Assembly (NCBI GenBank): GCA_002395525.1
Contig: DGXE01000058.1
Coordinates: forward strand, 4,721 to 23,064
DNA: 18,344 nt
Source of the DNA: Ruminococcus sp. UBA4240
Lineage (GTDB): Bacteria > Bacillota > Clostridia > Oscillospirales > Ruminococcaceae
Reading direction: 5' to 3'
Part shown: positions 7,113-14,811 of the stretch, piece after piece
Position numbering within the stretch: the stretch's first letter is position 1
Layout: every line of letters begins with the position of its first letter
Translations under genes and position numbers: made by a program
Notes under the pieces: generated by a model
Told to the model about the DNA's origin: nothing
The model's input: the letters and a program-made list of their open reading frames with translations, nothing else
Databases searched by the model: none

Positions 7113-9110
7113 ATGGATAAAAAGACTTTTTATATTACTACTCCCATATACTACCCCTCGGGAAATCCTCATATCGGGCACTGCTACACCACTGTTGCCT
7201 GTGATACCATTGCCCGCTACAAGCGTATGCAGGGCTATGATGTCATGTTCCTCACAGGGACGGACGAGCACGGTCTGAAAATAGAGCAGAAGGCGGCTGA
7301 GGCGGGCATCACCCCCAAGCAGTACGTTGATGAGATAGTTGCCACCTTCAAGAAGCTGTGGAGCTACATGAACATCTCCTACGACCGCTATATCCGCACC
7401 ACAGATGACTACCACGTAGAGGCAGTGCAGAAGATATTCAAGGCGCTCTACGACAAGGGCTACATCTACAAGGGAGAGTACAGCGGAAAGTACTGTACAC
7501 CCTGCGAGAGCTTCTGGACGGAGTCACAGCTTGACGAGAACGGCTGCTGCCCCGAATGTCACCGTCCCGTTACCTTTGCACGGGAAGAGGCATATTTCTT
7601 CAAAATGTCCCCATTTGCCGACCGCATTGAGGATCTGCTCCTTAACACCGACTACCTGCGTCCCAAGACAAGGGCTGTGGAGCTGGTCAACAACTTCATA
7701 AAGCCCGGCCTTGAAGATCTGTGCGTATCCCGCACCACCTTCAAGTGGGGCATACCCGTCTCCTTTGATGACAAGCACGTTGTGTACGTATGGATAGATG
7801 CCCTTTCCAACTACATCACCGCCCTGGGTTACGAGAACAGCGCCCACGCAGACTTTGAAAAATACTGGCCCGCAGATGTACACATGGTGGCAAAGGATAT
7901 AATGCGCTTCCATGCCATCATCTGGCCCGCTATGCTCATGGCTCTGGATATCCCCCTGCCCAAGCACCTGGCTGTACACGGCTGGATCACCATGCAGGGC
8001 AAGAACGGCGAAGGGGAGAAGATGTCCAAGTCCCTGGGCAATGTGGTGGATCCCTTTATGCTTGGGGAGCGCTACGGTGTGGACAGCATCCGCTACCACA
8101 TCATGCGTGAGATGGCTCTGGGCGCTGACAGTATGTTCTCCAACGAGATCATGATAAACCGCATCAATTCCGACCTTGCCAACGGCCTGGGGAACTTAGT
8201 TTCCCGCACTGTTGCCATGGCGGACAAGTATTTCGGCGGCACCCTCCCCACAGAGCGTGAGAGCGCAGACATAGACGAGGATTTCAGGTCTGTCATAGCA
8301 GGTCTTGCCCCCGCCGTGGATGCCTTTGTGGACGAGACAAAGCTGAAGCAGGCTCTGGAGACCATATTCGAGGGCGTTTCCCGTGCCAACAAGTACATAG
8401 ATGAGACCGAGCCCTGGAAGCTGGGCAAGGATGAGAGCAGAAGGGCAAGGCTTGCCAGTGTTCTCTACAACCTCCTTGATGCCATACGTGTGATCGCAGG
8501 GCTGCTTTCCCCCTTTATGCCAACGACTATGCCCAAGGTGCTTGAACAGATAGGGGCGACTGCTGACGACGTAAGATATGAAAATCTCAGCCGCCTCGGC
8601 GTGCTGCCCGAAAATGTGACCGTACACAAGGGCGAGATGATCTTCCCCCGTATCGACACGGAGAAGGAGATAGAGGAACTCAACACCATTATCCTCAAAA
8701 ACATGGAGGAGGCAAAGGCAAAGCTCTCCTCTGAGGAAAAGAACGAGGATGTGACCCTCGAGCCCATCGGGGACACCATAAAGATAGACGACTTTGACAA
8801 GTGCGACATCCGTGTGGCAAAGGTCATATCCTGCGAGAAGGTGCCCAAGTCCAAAAAGCTCCTGAAATTCATTCTCAATGACGGCTTCGGCGAGAGACAG
8901 GTAGTGTCCGGCATTGCCAAGTTCTACACTCCCGAGGAGCTTGTGGGCAAAAAGATACTGGTCATTGCAAACCTTGCCCCTGCCACCCTTGCGGGAGTTG
9001 AGTCCCAGGGCATGATCATTTCCGCAGTGGCAAAGGGCGCTGACGGTGAGGAGAAGCTGAACCTTATCATGGTGGATGACAGCATCCCCTGCGGCTCCAA
9101 GCTGTGCTGA
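7113..9110 (+). CDS. metG: Methionyl-tRNA synthetase
   Basis: A 665-residue class I aminoacyl-tRNA synthetase that charges tRNA-Met. The Rossmann core has the HIGH motif (H20-H23, NPHIGH) and KMSKS (303-307, GEKMSKSLGN). The zinc knuckle is CTPC (128-131) and CPEC (146-149), as in metG forms that bind one zinc ion. Residues ~350-480 are the anticodon-binding helical domain (ANKYIDETEPWKL). Residues ~560-665 are the C-terminal EMAP-type tRNA-binding domain (CDIRVAKV, then GMIISA), which mediates dimerisation in related bacterial enzymes. ATG 7113 is preceded by GGAGGAAAG; a GTG at 7065 would add 16 residues lacking family similarity and a ribosome binding site. It is the first gene of a six-gene unit. 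Confidence 0.98.
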   Translation: MDKKTFYITTPIYYPSGNPHIGHCYTTVACDTIARYKRMQGYDVMFLTGTDEHGLKIEQKAAEAGITPKQYVDEIVATFKKLWSYMNISYDRYIRTTDDYHVEAVQKIFKALYDKGYIYKGEYSGKYCTPCESFWTESQLDENGCCPECHRPVTFAREEAYFFKMSPFADRIEDLLLNTDYLRPKTRAVELVNNFIKPGLEDLCVSRTTFKWGIPVSFDDKHVVYVWIDALSNYITALGYENSAHADFEKYWPADVHMVAKDIMRFHAIIWPAMLMALDIPLPKHLAVHGWITMQGKNGEGEKMSKSLGNVVDPFMLGERYGVDSIRYHIMREMALGADSMFSNEIMINRINSDLANGLGNLVSRTVAMADKYFGGTLPTERESADIDEDFRSVIAGLAPAVDAFVDETKLKQALETIFEGVSRANKYIDETEPWKLGKDESRRARLASVLYNLLDAIRVIAGLLSPFMPTTMPKVLEQIGATADDVRYENLSRLGVLPENVTVHKGEMIFPRIDTEKEIEELNTIILKNMEEAKAKLSSEEKNEDVTLEPIGDTIKIDDFDKCDIRVAKVISCEKVPKSKKLLKFILNDGFGERQVVSGIAKFYTPEELVGKKILVIANLAPATLAGVESQGMIISAVAKGADGEEKLNLIMVDDSIPCGSKLC

Positions 9111-9112
9111 AT

Positions 9113-9310
9113 ATGGCTAAGGCAAAGACACTGCCCCTGCCGGAGGGCTTTACAGCCGCAGATATAAGGCTGGAAAGCTCCGTGTGCACCGGGGAAAGGA
9201 CGATAGGCTTTTACTCCAAAGCGGACAGGAAGCTCCACTTCGCCGAGCTTGTCACGTCAGAGGCAGATATAAGGGAATTCTACGAAAAATACGGCATTGA
9301 GAAGCCGTGA
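9113..9310 (+). CDS. Small conserved-looking protein of unknown function (65 aa)
   Basis: It begins 2 bases after the metG stop with no clear Shine-Dalgarno, so it probably depends on coupling to metG. A GTG at 9104, overlapping the metG stop, is an alternative start that would add three residues. The protein is MAKAKTLPLPEGFTAADIRL..., ending in FAELVTSEADIREFYEKYGI; it is soluble, with one cysteine. The second half (TIGFYSKADRKLHFAELV) suggests a small beta hairpin followed by a helix. No family or function is recognised. The next gene starts 12 bases later. Confidence 0.65.
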   Translation: MAKAKTLPLPEGFTAADIRLESSVCTGERTIGFYSKADRKLHFAELVTSEADIREFYEKYGIEKP

Positions 9311-9322
9311 AAGAGGATAACT

Positions 9323-9868
9323 ATGAACACGATAGAAGCACTCAGAACCAGAAGGACGATACGCAAGTTTGACAGCAAAGAGGTATCACGTCAGGTGCTT
9401 GACAGCATATTTGAGGCTGTGCGCTTTGCCCCCTCCTGGAAGAACAGCCGCACATTCCGCTTCACCGTCATCACGGATGCAAAGGTGAAGGGGCGCATCG
9501 CTGAGGAAGCCACCCGCACACCCAGCAACAACAAGAACATCATAAACAACGCCCCCTGTGTAATCATACAGTCTGCCGTAAACGGCAAGGCGGGATACAC
9601 CGCTGACGGCGAGTTTGACACCGTTAAAGGGGACGGATACACCATGTACGATGCGGGCATAGCCGCAGACGAGCTGTGCCTTGCCGCCCATGAATACGGC
9701 CTTGGCAGTGTCATCATGGGACTTGTGGACTATGACAAAATAGCACAGATAATCTCCCTCCCCGAGGATGAGACCGTGGTGACAGCCATTGCAGTGGGAT
9801 ATCCCGAGAGCATCCCCAACCCTCCATCCAAGTATGAGGTGGCGGAGTATGTCCGCTACATAGACTGA
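9323..9868 (+). CDS. Nitroreductase-family FMN oxidoreductase
   Basis: A 181-residue flavoprotein predicted to use FMN and NAD(P)H to reduce nitro compounds, quinones or similar electrophiles. The N-terminal RTRRTIRKF (8-16) is the FMN-phosphate-binding arginine cluster typical of the family. FAPSWKNSRTFRF supplies the next conserved segment, and AADELCLAAHEYGLGSVIMG followed by AIAVGYPES forms the family's C-terminal half. The length fits small nitroreductases (~170-200). AGAGGA lies 6 bases before ATG 9323. It shares 1 base with the Nudix gene that follows (TGATG). The true substrate cannot be read from sequence. Confidence 0.92.
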   Translation: MNTIEALRTRRTIRKFDSKEVSRQVLDSIFEAVRFAPSWKNSRTFRFTVITDAKVKGRIAEEATRTPSNNKNIINNAPCVIIQSAVNGKAGYTADGEFDTVKGDGYTMYDAGIAADELCLAAHEYGLGSVIMGLVDYDKIAQIISLPEDETVVTAIAVGYPESIPNPPSKYEVAEYVRYID

Positions 9869-10338
9869 TGGGATATATTTCAAGCTTAAGGGAAAAGGTG
9901 GGGCATGACCCCATCATACACGCCGCCGCAAGTGTCATTGTGGAGAATGAAAAGGGGCAGATACTCCTGCAAAAGCGCACCGACAACGGCACATGGAGCT
10001 ATGCGGGCGGGGCTGTGGAGCTTTTTGAACGCACGGAGGACACCGCAAAAAGGGAGCTGTTTGAGGAGACTGGGCTTATTGCGGATGAGCTCACACTTTT
10101 CGGTGTATTCTCCGGGGAGGAGCTTCACTACACCTATCCCAACGGTGACGAGGTCAGCACCATAGACATTCTCTACATCTGCCGGAAATATCACGGTGAG
10201 CTGCGGGCAGACGGGGACGAGGTCAGCGAGCTGCGATTCTTTGACATACAGGAGCTGCCGGAGCTGTCGCCCCCTGTCAGGATGCCAATGGAAGAATATA
10301 AAGCACATAAAGGACGGAATGCCAATGTTACTACTTGA
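9868..10338 (+). CDS. Nudix hydrolase
   Basis: A 156-residue pyrophosphohydrolase. The Nudix box is complete: G48-x5-E54-x7-R62-E63-L64-x-E66-E67-x-G69-L70, with E63, E66 and E67 as the Mg2+ ligands. Residues 17-45 give the usual first strands (AAASVIVENEKGQILLQKR, then WSYAGG). HYTYPNGDEVSTIDILYICR follows the box, as in broad nucleotide-sugar or (d)NTP-cleaving Nudix enzymes. Its start overlaps the nitroreductase stop by 1 base and its last 14 bases overlap prfB. The substrate is undetermined. Confidence 0.93.
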   Translation: MGYISSLREKVGHDPIIHAAASVIVENEKGQILLQKRTDNGTWSYAGGAVELFERTEDTAKRELFEETGLIADELTLFGVFSGEELHYTYPNGDEVSTIDILYICRKYHGELRADGDEVSELRFFDIQELPELSPPVRMPMEEYKAHKGRNANVTT

Positions 10339-11449
10339 TGAATTAAAGCTGGAGCTTGAAGGCTATCGCAAGGATATGAAGGAAATGTACAGTATCCTTA
10401 ACATAGACAAGCTGAACGATGAAATAAAGGAATTGCAGGAAAAGTCCGCCGAGGAAGGCTTCTGGAACGATATAGAGGGTTCACAGAAGGTCATGCAGAA
10501 GATAAAGCAGGACGAGGCTGTGATCGCCAACTACAACAGGCTGAATTCCCAGCTTGAGGACACTATCACTATGATAGACCTGACCATTGAGGAGGGTCAG
10601 CAGGAGGACGAGGATGCTGTAAATGAGCTGAGGACAGAGGCGGACAAGTTCAAGTCCTCACTGGAGACCACACGTCTTACCACTCTGCTCACAGGTGAAT
10701 ACGACAGCAAGAACGCCATTCTCACCTTCCATGCGGGGGCAGGCGGCACAGAGGCTCAGGACTGGGCAGAGATGCTGTTCCGTATGTACAACCGCTGGGC
10801 TGAACGCCACGACTTCAAGGTGACTACCCTTGACTACCTTGACGGAGATGAGGCAGGGATAAAGTCCGCCTCCATACTGGTGGAGGGCACAAATGCCTAC
10901 GGCTTCTTAAAGAGTGAGACAGGGGTACACAGACTGGTGCGCATATCCCCCTTTGACTCCTCGGGCCGCAGACAGACCTCCTTTGCCTCACTGGAGGTAA
11001 TGCCTGAAATGGGCGAGGCGGATCTCAACATAGAGATACGCCCGGAGGATCTGGAGATAGACTTCTACCGTGCCTCCGGTGCGGGCGGACAGAAGGTAAA
11101 CAAGACCTCCTCCGCTGTAAGGCTCACCCATATCCCCACAGGCATCGTGGTATCCTGCCAGACACAGCGCAGCCAGTACCAGAACAAGGACTATGCCATG
11201 AAGATGCTCATTTCCAAGCTGGTGGAGATAAAGGAAAGGGAGCACCTTGAAAAGATAGAGGACATCAAGGGCGTAAAGAAGGAGATCGCATGGGGCGCAC
11301 AGATACGTTCCTATGTGTTCATGCCCTATACCCTTGCAAAGGATCACCGCACCAATTTTGAGAACGGCAACATCAATGCGGTCATGGACGGGGATATTGA
11401 CGGCTTTATAAACGCATATCTGACCGCACTTTCACACGGAGAGCTGTAA
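10325..11449 (+). CDS. prfB: Peptide chain release factor 2 (no programmed frameshift)
   Basis: A 374-residue release factor that recognises UGA and UAA and triggers peptidyl-tRNA hydrolysis. The codon-recognition motif SPF is at 208-210 (RISPFDSSGRRQTSF) and the catalytic GGQ at 254-256 (ASGAGGQKVNKTSSAVR), so it is RF2 rather than RF1. Most bacterial prfB genes carry an in-frame UGA near codon 25 that must be frameshifted past. Here the frame is continuous, and the corresponding place reads ATC-CTT-AAC (Y22-N26 region), so that autoregulation is missing. Two ATGs (10319, 10325) follow AAGGA; 10325 has the better spacing. It overlaps the Nudix gene by 14 bases and the next gene by 1 (TAATG). 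Confidence 0.97.
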   Translation: MLLLDELKLELEGYRKDMKEMYSILNIDKLNDEIKELQEKSAEEGFWNDIEGSQKVMQKIKQDEAVIANYNRLNSQLEDTITMIDLTIEEGQQEDEDAVNELRTEADKFKSSLETTRLTTLLTGEYDSKNAILTFHAGAGGTEAQDWAEMLFRMYNRWAERHDFKVTTLDYLDGDEAGIKSASILVEGTNAYGFLKSETGVHRLVRISPFDSSGRRQTSFASLEVMPEMGEADLNIEIRPEDLEIDFYRASGAGGQKVNKTSSAVRLTHIPTGIVVSCQTQRSQYQNKDYAMKMLISKLVEIKEREHLEKIEDIKGVKKEIAWGAQIRSYVFMPYTLAKDHRTNFENGNINAVMDGDIDGFINAYLTALSHGEL

Positions 11450-11895
11450 TGAACAGGATAAATGAGAACATCGCCCCCTACGACGAGGCGGCGGCTGATG
11501 AATATGACAAGGCGCTTGTATTCGCCCTGAAAAAATGGATAGCCGACGAGATTAACGACATATACGACAACAAGGTGTGTGCCCTCTGCTTCACCATTGC
11601 CCCCGCAGAATACGGATGGTGCGGTGCCATAGGCTATGACACCGCAAATGCTGGGAACGGCGCAGAGGAGCTGTCCCTGTGGAAAAAGTCCTTTCTTGCC
11701 TCCATCGACGATGACGAAAATGTGGACGGCTCCCTTGAGATATGGATAAAATTCAAGGGATGGGACTTTTCCGACAGCCGCATAACCCCTGCCTATCTCT
11801 CCCTTGTACAGGCGGCTGTACAGTCTCTTATGCAGGACGGCATATTCGCAGAGCGCTTCGGCTCAGATATGCCCGCCATCCATTACTACGCATAA
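11449..11895 (+). CDS. Protein of unknown function (148 aa)
   Basis: The ATG overlaps the prfB stop by 1 base, implying translational coupling. The product is soluble and acidic: an N-terminal helix (DEYDKALVFALKKWIADEIND), a beta-rich centre with CALCFTIAPAEYGWCGAIGYD, then DGSLEIWIKFKGWDFSD and a helical end. The pattern is reminiscent of small SMI1/DUF-type bacterial proteins of unassigned role, but I cannot name a family. No signal peptide or TM. It is the last gene of the metG unit; no terminator follows, and the next gene's promoter begins 25 bases later. Confidence 0.75.
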   Translation: MNRINENIAPYDEAAADEYDKALVFALKKWIADEINDIYDNKVCALCFTIAPAEYGWCGAIGYDTANAGNGAEELSLWKKSFLASIDDDENVDGSLEIWIKFKGWDFSDSRITPAYLSLVQAAVQSLMQDGIFAERFGSDMPAIHYYA

Positions 11896-11919
11896 TTTGC
11901 GGAAATTTCCCAATATGTA

Positions 11920-11948
11920 TTGACATTTTGGGGGAAATGTTATAAAAT
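11920..11948 (+). promoter_or_regulatory. Sigma-A promoter of the anchored secreted protein gene
   Basis: TTGACA (11920-11925), a 17-base spacer, then TAAAAT (11943-11948), 47 bases before the next start. A perfect palindrome GGAAATTTCC (11901-11910) lies just upstream, and a 7-bp inverted repeat ATTTCCC/GGGAAAT (11905-11911, 11932-11938) brackets the -35 box, which could form an operator. Confidence 0.85.
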
Positions 11949-11995
11949 ATACATAAAGCTATCACTTGAAAATCTAACCATAAGGGGAATCTGAA

Positions 11996-12730
11996 ATGAA
12001 AAAGATCATATCCTTGATCATTGCAGGTGCAGCCGCACTCACTATGGGCACAGCTGTACTGGCAGCACCTGAGACCACAACCGCCTCTGCCAAGCCCGAG
12101 CCTGCTACGCTCAGCTTTGACACGGATGCCTGCATGAAATACATCCACACCTTCGGCAATGCAAGCGACACCAACCTGAAAGTGGAATTAGCCGACGGGG
12201 GCGCCATCTCCGGCAGGAGCCTGAAGCTGTCCGAGGATTTCAAGGATCCTGTCAGCAACCAGTACGGCGGCATTTACTTTGAAGCTGCTGATTTCGGACT
12301 CGACGACTTTGCAGGACATACCCTGAATGTGAACATAAAGATAGACAAAGCCGTAAACAAGTCCACAGATGTGCTGCAGCTCTTCGCCGACGGGGATCAG
12401 TGGATATCCTCCGTGGTAAACACCTCCAACAGCGGCAGCTATATCAAGGCAAGCGTTACAGTGCCCGCTGAGGTGAAAAACAACAAACTGGGGCTGTCAA
12501 TTCCCATAACAGACGGCTTTTCCGGTGAGGTCTGCAGGCTGGATGATGTTACCATAGTGGACAACTACGGGGTGCAGATCGCAAACATCGGAGATGAGGA
12601 CACTTCCGTGGCAGAGGCTCCCAACGGTGTGCTTTCCGTCCTCTCCACCATACTGTTCATCATACTGATAATCGCTATCATAGGCGTTATCGTATGGATA
12701 GTCCTGAAGCTTGTGAGAAGATACAGATAA
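11996..12730 (+). CDS. Secreted, membrane-anchored beta-rich surface protein
   Basis: 244 residues. A signal peptide (MKKIISLIIAGAAALTMGTA, cleavage probably after AVLA, ~23) is followed by a Thr/Pro/Ala linker (ETTTASAKPEPA), an extracellular domain ~38-190, a short acidic spacer, a TM segment ~213-239 and a basic cytoplasmic tail (KLVRRYR), the standard type-I anchor. The domain is rich in alternating strands (SGRSLKLSED, YGGIYFEAADF, HTLNVNIKIDK, DVLQLFADGDQWI), resembling a jelly-roll carbohydrate-binding module. The two cysteines of the mature domain, C46 and C180, sit near its ends and could form a disulfide. AAGGGG precedes the ATG by 8 bases. It has its own promoter and terminator. 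Ligand unknown; carbohydrate binding is inference. Confidence 0.82.
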   Translation: MKKIISLIIAGAAALTMGTAVLAAPETTTASAKPEPATLSFDTDACMKYIHTFGNASDTNLKVELADGGAISGRSLKLSEDFKDPVSNQYGGIYFEAADFGLDDFAGHTLNVNIKIDKAVNKSTDVLQLFADGDQWISSVVNTSNSGSYIKASVTVPAEVKNNKLGLSIPITDGFSGEVCRLDDVTIVDNYGVQIANIGDEDTSVAEAPNGVLSVLSTILFIILIIAIIGVIVWIVLKLVRRYR

Positions 12731-12739
12731 CTTCTTTAC

Positions 12740-12777
12740 GCCCGTGACCGCAGTACGCTGCGGCTGCGGGCTTTTTT
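12740..12777 (+). terminator. Intrinsic terminator after the anchored protein gene
   Basis: GCCCG (12740-12744) pairs with CGGGC, and CCGCAG with CTGCGG inside it, separated by a small internal loop (TGA/CTG) and capped by TACG. T12772-T12777 follows. It starts 9 bases after the stop codon. Confidence 0.92.
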
Positions 12778-13125
12778 CAAAGCAGGGGACGAACTATGAA
12801 CAGGGAGTCATTGATGTGTGTAAAGCAACAGAAACAAGGTATCAGGAAAAAAATAGGTGACAGGTGCAATCAATGCTTAATGCAGATGGCGCATCCGACC
12901 GATCCTGACGAGGTCAGTATACCCTGTCAGGATCGGCGTTTTTTTCATACAAAAGGGACACAAGAATGTACCTACAGGAACGATCGACAGCGTATGGACT
13001 ATCCTCCTGATAGTGCATTACATTAAGCACCCTGCATTGTGAACTTAATATATAATAAATATAGAATTTGTGTAAATTATCCAATAACCTGTGAAAAGCA
13101 TTTACTCAAAAAGGTAAAAAACACA
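12778..13125. other. Intergenic region, no credible protein gene
   Basis: About 350 bases separate the anchored-protein terminator from the next promoter. An ATG at 12796 with AGGGG before it opens a 76-codon frame, but that frame reads straight through the perfect hairpin and T-run at 12899-12945 and has low-complexity, cysteine- and arginine-rich content, so I do not accept it as a gene. 12778-12898 could be a small RNA, but I see no promoter for it and no known riboswitch motif. From ~13035 to 13180 the DNA is markedly AT-rich, as expected for upstream promoter DNA. Confidence 0.55.
12899..12945 (+). terminator. Second intrinsic terminator with no evident gene in front
   Basis: A perfect 11-bp stem CCGATCCTGAC (12899-12909) / GTCAGGATCGG (12926-12936) with a 16-base loop is followed by CG and seven T (12939-12945). 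On the - strand no T-run follows, so it works for + transcripts only. It lies 122 bases after the previous terminator, so it either backs it up or ends a short RNA made from 12778-12898. Confidence 0.88.
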
Positions 13126-13154
13126 TTGAAAAATACAGGTGAATATGGTATAAT
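13126..13154 (+). promoter_or_regulatory. Extended -10 sigma-A promoter of the EAL operon
   Basis: TTGAAA (13126-13131), a 17-base spacer, perfect TATAAT (13149-13154), with a TGG extended -10 (13146-13148) and an AT-rich upstream region. It lies 36 bases before the first gene start. With no terminator until 16895, it probably drives five genes. Confidence 0.92.
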
Positions 13155-13189
13155 AGTTATAATTCATTAGGCTTTTGAGGTGATTTCTT

Positions 13190-13567
13190 ATGGGACCCTA
13201 TATAAAGACATATATGAAAAATGTGGATAACGCCATTGCCGACGAAGGCACCGACTTTGAAGCGCTCAAGCGTGAACAGCTGGTGCAGATAGGCTTTGTC
13301 CAGCACGAGCGGTTCGTACACCTGCTGGTGACTGTCATGGTGTGCATACTGCTGTTTATCGGTATGTGCGTGTTCTTTCTCAGCCAGATGAAAGCCTTCC
13401 TCATAGTGGACGGGCTGCTGCTCATACTCTCCCTGTGCTACCTGCTGTACTACTTCTTCATCGAGAACGCCACACAGCGTATGTACAGGCAGTATGACCT
13501 GATATCACGAAAGACAGAGCCGGACAATGCCACTGTTGACAGCATCTACAACAATATCCCCGATTAA
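13190..13567 (+). CDS. Two-helix membrane protein (125 aa), unknown function
   Basis: This is the first gene of the EAL operon, with GAGGTGA 7 bases before ATG 13190. A soluble N-terminus of ~42 residues (YMKNVDNAIADEGTDFEALKR) leads into two hydrophobic helices, ~43-64 (LLVTVMVCILLFIGMCVFFL) and ~69-91, separated by a very short turn. A ~34-residue hydrophilic tail follows. Both termini should be on the same side, probably cytoplasmic. I do not recognise a family. It ends 13 bases before the EAL protein start, so it could anchor or accompany that protein at the membrane, though this rests on position alone. Confidence 0.85.
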   Translation: MGPYIKTYMKNVDNAIADEGTDFEALKREQLVQIGFVQHERFVHLLVTVMVCILLFIGMCVFFLSQMKAFLIVDGLLLILSLCYLLYYFFIENATQRMYRQYDLISRKTEPDNATVDSIYNNIPD

Positions 13568-13580
13568 AGGCGGAATGCAT

Positions 13581-14795
13581 ATGAAATACTCTCCCAAGCA
13601 GATACAGCATGTAATAGACAATGAAGATATAATGATCGAATTCCAGCCCATCCTCTCCCTGAACACCCGCAAGTACATAGGCCTGGAGGCCCTTGCCAGA
13701 GGTGAATATGAGGAAGGAAGGATACCTCCCCTTGAAATGTTTGCCTGCGCCCAGAAATCGGGCATAGGGGGGAAACTGGACTCCATATGCATGGAAAAGG
13801 CCATGCGTGCCTTCACCCGTGAGACCTCCGCTCCCACACTGTTTATGAACATATTCACAGGCCGCCTTGACCCTGCAAGACCCCTTACAGGGGAGATAAG
13901 GGACATGGCATCACGGCTTGGGGTATCCCCCCAGAATATCGTGCTGGAGCTTAATATACAGGGTGTAAAGGATTCCTACGCACTGATGATGTTTGCGGAT
14001 ATGTACCGCTCCAAGGGCTTTCACATCGCCCTTGACAATGTGACCGGAGAAAACGATGACATCAACCGCATCATGCTCATAAACCCCGATATCATCAAGA
14101 TAGACCGCAGCATCACCCAAAACATAGATGAGAACAAGTATCATCAGGAGGTATTCCGCTCGGTGACGGATGTAGCCCGCCAGATAGGCGCAATGACCGT
14201 AGCCTGCGGCGTGGAGCGCACCGAGGAGGTAATCACCTGCGTGGTGCTGGGTGTGGACTACTTCCAGGGCTTCTATTTCCAGCGCCCCGACCGCTTCAAC
14301 TACCTGTTTACCAACGAGGCAAGGGTGAAGGTGGAGCAGGCCGCCGACAGGCTCAACATCTCCCTGAAGAACAACCCCACCGTCGCGAATATGCGGATAG
14401 AAAGCTGCAAGCGCATCATATACGACCTTGTGAACCGCCTTGTATGCATGGAGGGGGACGACTACAACGCCGAACTTAAAAACTACGTCAGGGAGCATGA
14501 GGAGATCGAGTGTGCCTTCCTTATAGACAAGAAGGGGTTCCAGATAACCGATACGGTAATGGCGCCCAACACCCCCATTGAAGAGGGCTATCACCCGGCA
14601 CTCATAGGGGAGAGCCACAGCATAAAGAACTATTTCTACGCCATAAAGGAGCAGATAGAGGATCCCTTCATATCGGGCTGGTACACCTCAAATGCCACAG
14701 GCCACACCTGCAAGACCATATCCTCCAAGATGTACAACAAAAAGGGAGAGATGACCGTAGTGTGCTGTGACCTGCTCCTTGAAGAAAAAGAATAA
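13581..14795 (+). CDS. YkuI-like EAL-domain protein, probably a c-di-GMP binder
   Basis: 404 residues. An EAL domain (~10-240) is followed by a PAS/Cache-like C-terminal domain (~265-400; IECAFLIDKKGFQITD, YFYAIKEQIEDPFISGWYTS), the architecture known from B. subtilis YkuI. Matched by eye to active phosphodiesterases, several residues survive: the EAL signature (36-38), N90, E123, D152, K173, E212 and Q229 (GVDYFQGFYF). Others are changed: the second Asp of the DDFGTG loop is N153 and the loop reads DNVTGEND, the first Glu of EGVE is C209 (ACGVE), and the second Glu of LExxE is lost (LELNI). This argues for weak or no hydrolysis and a ligand-sensing role. ATG 13581 is preferred over 13575 because AAAGG at 13566-13570 is better spaced. 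Confidence 0.9.
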   Translation: MKYSPKQIQHVIDNEDIMIEFQPILSLNTRKYIGLEALARGEYEEGRIPPLEMFACAQKSGIGGKLDSICMEKAMRAFTRETSAPTLFMNIFTGRLDPARPLTGEIRDMASRLGVSPQNIVLELNIQGVKDSYALMMFADMYRSKGFHIALDNVTGENDDINRIMLINPDIIKIDRSITQNIDENKYHQEVFRSVTDVARQIGAMTVACGVERTEEVITCVVLGVDYFQGFYFQRPDRFNYLFTNEARVKVEQAADRLNISLKNNPTVANMRIESCKRIIYDLVNRLVCMEGDDYNAELKNYVREHEEIECAFLIDKKGFQITDTVMAPNTPIEEGYHPALIGESHSIKNYFYAIKEQIEDPFISGWYTSNATGHTCKTISSKMYNKKGEMTVVCCDLLLEEKE

Positions 14796-14811
14796 GGAAA
14801 GAAGCATTCCC

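Noticed and set aside
10196..10324. N-terminal extension of prfB to an ATG at 10196
   Set aside because: The extra 43 residues are an out-of-frame reading of the Nudix gene; RF2 begins naturally at 10325 behind AAGGA.
12796..13026. 76-codon frame with AGGGG before its ATG
   Set aside because: It runs through a perfect terminator hairpin and T-run, has no recognisable fold or neighbours, and its composition is unlike the other proteins in the window.
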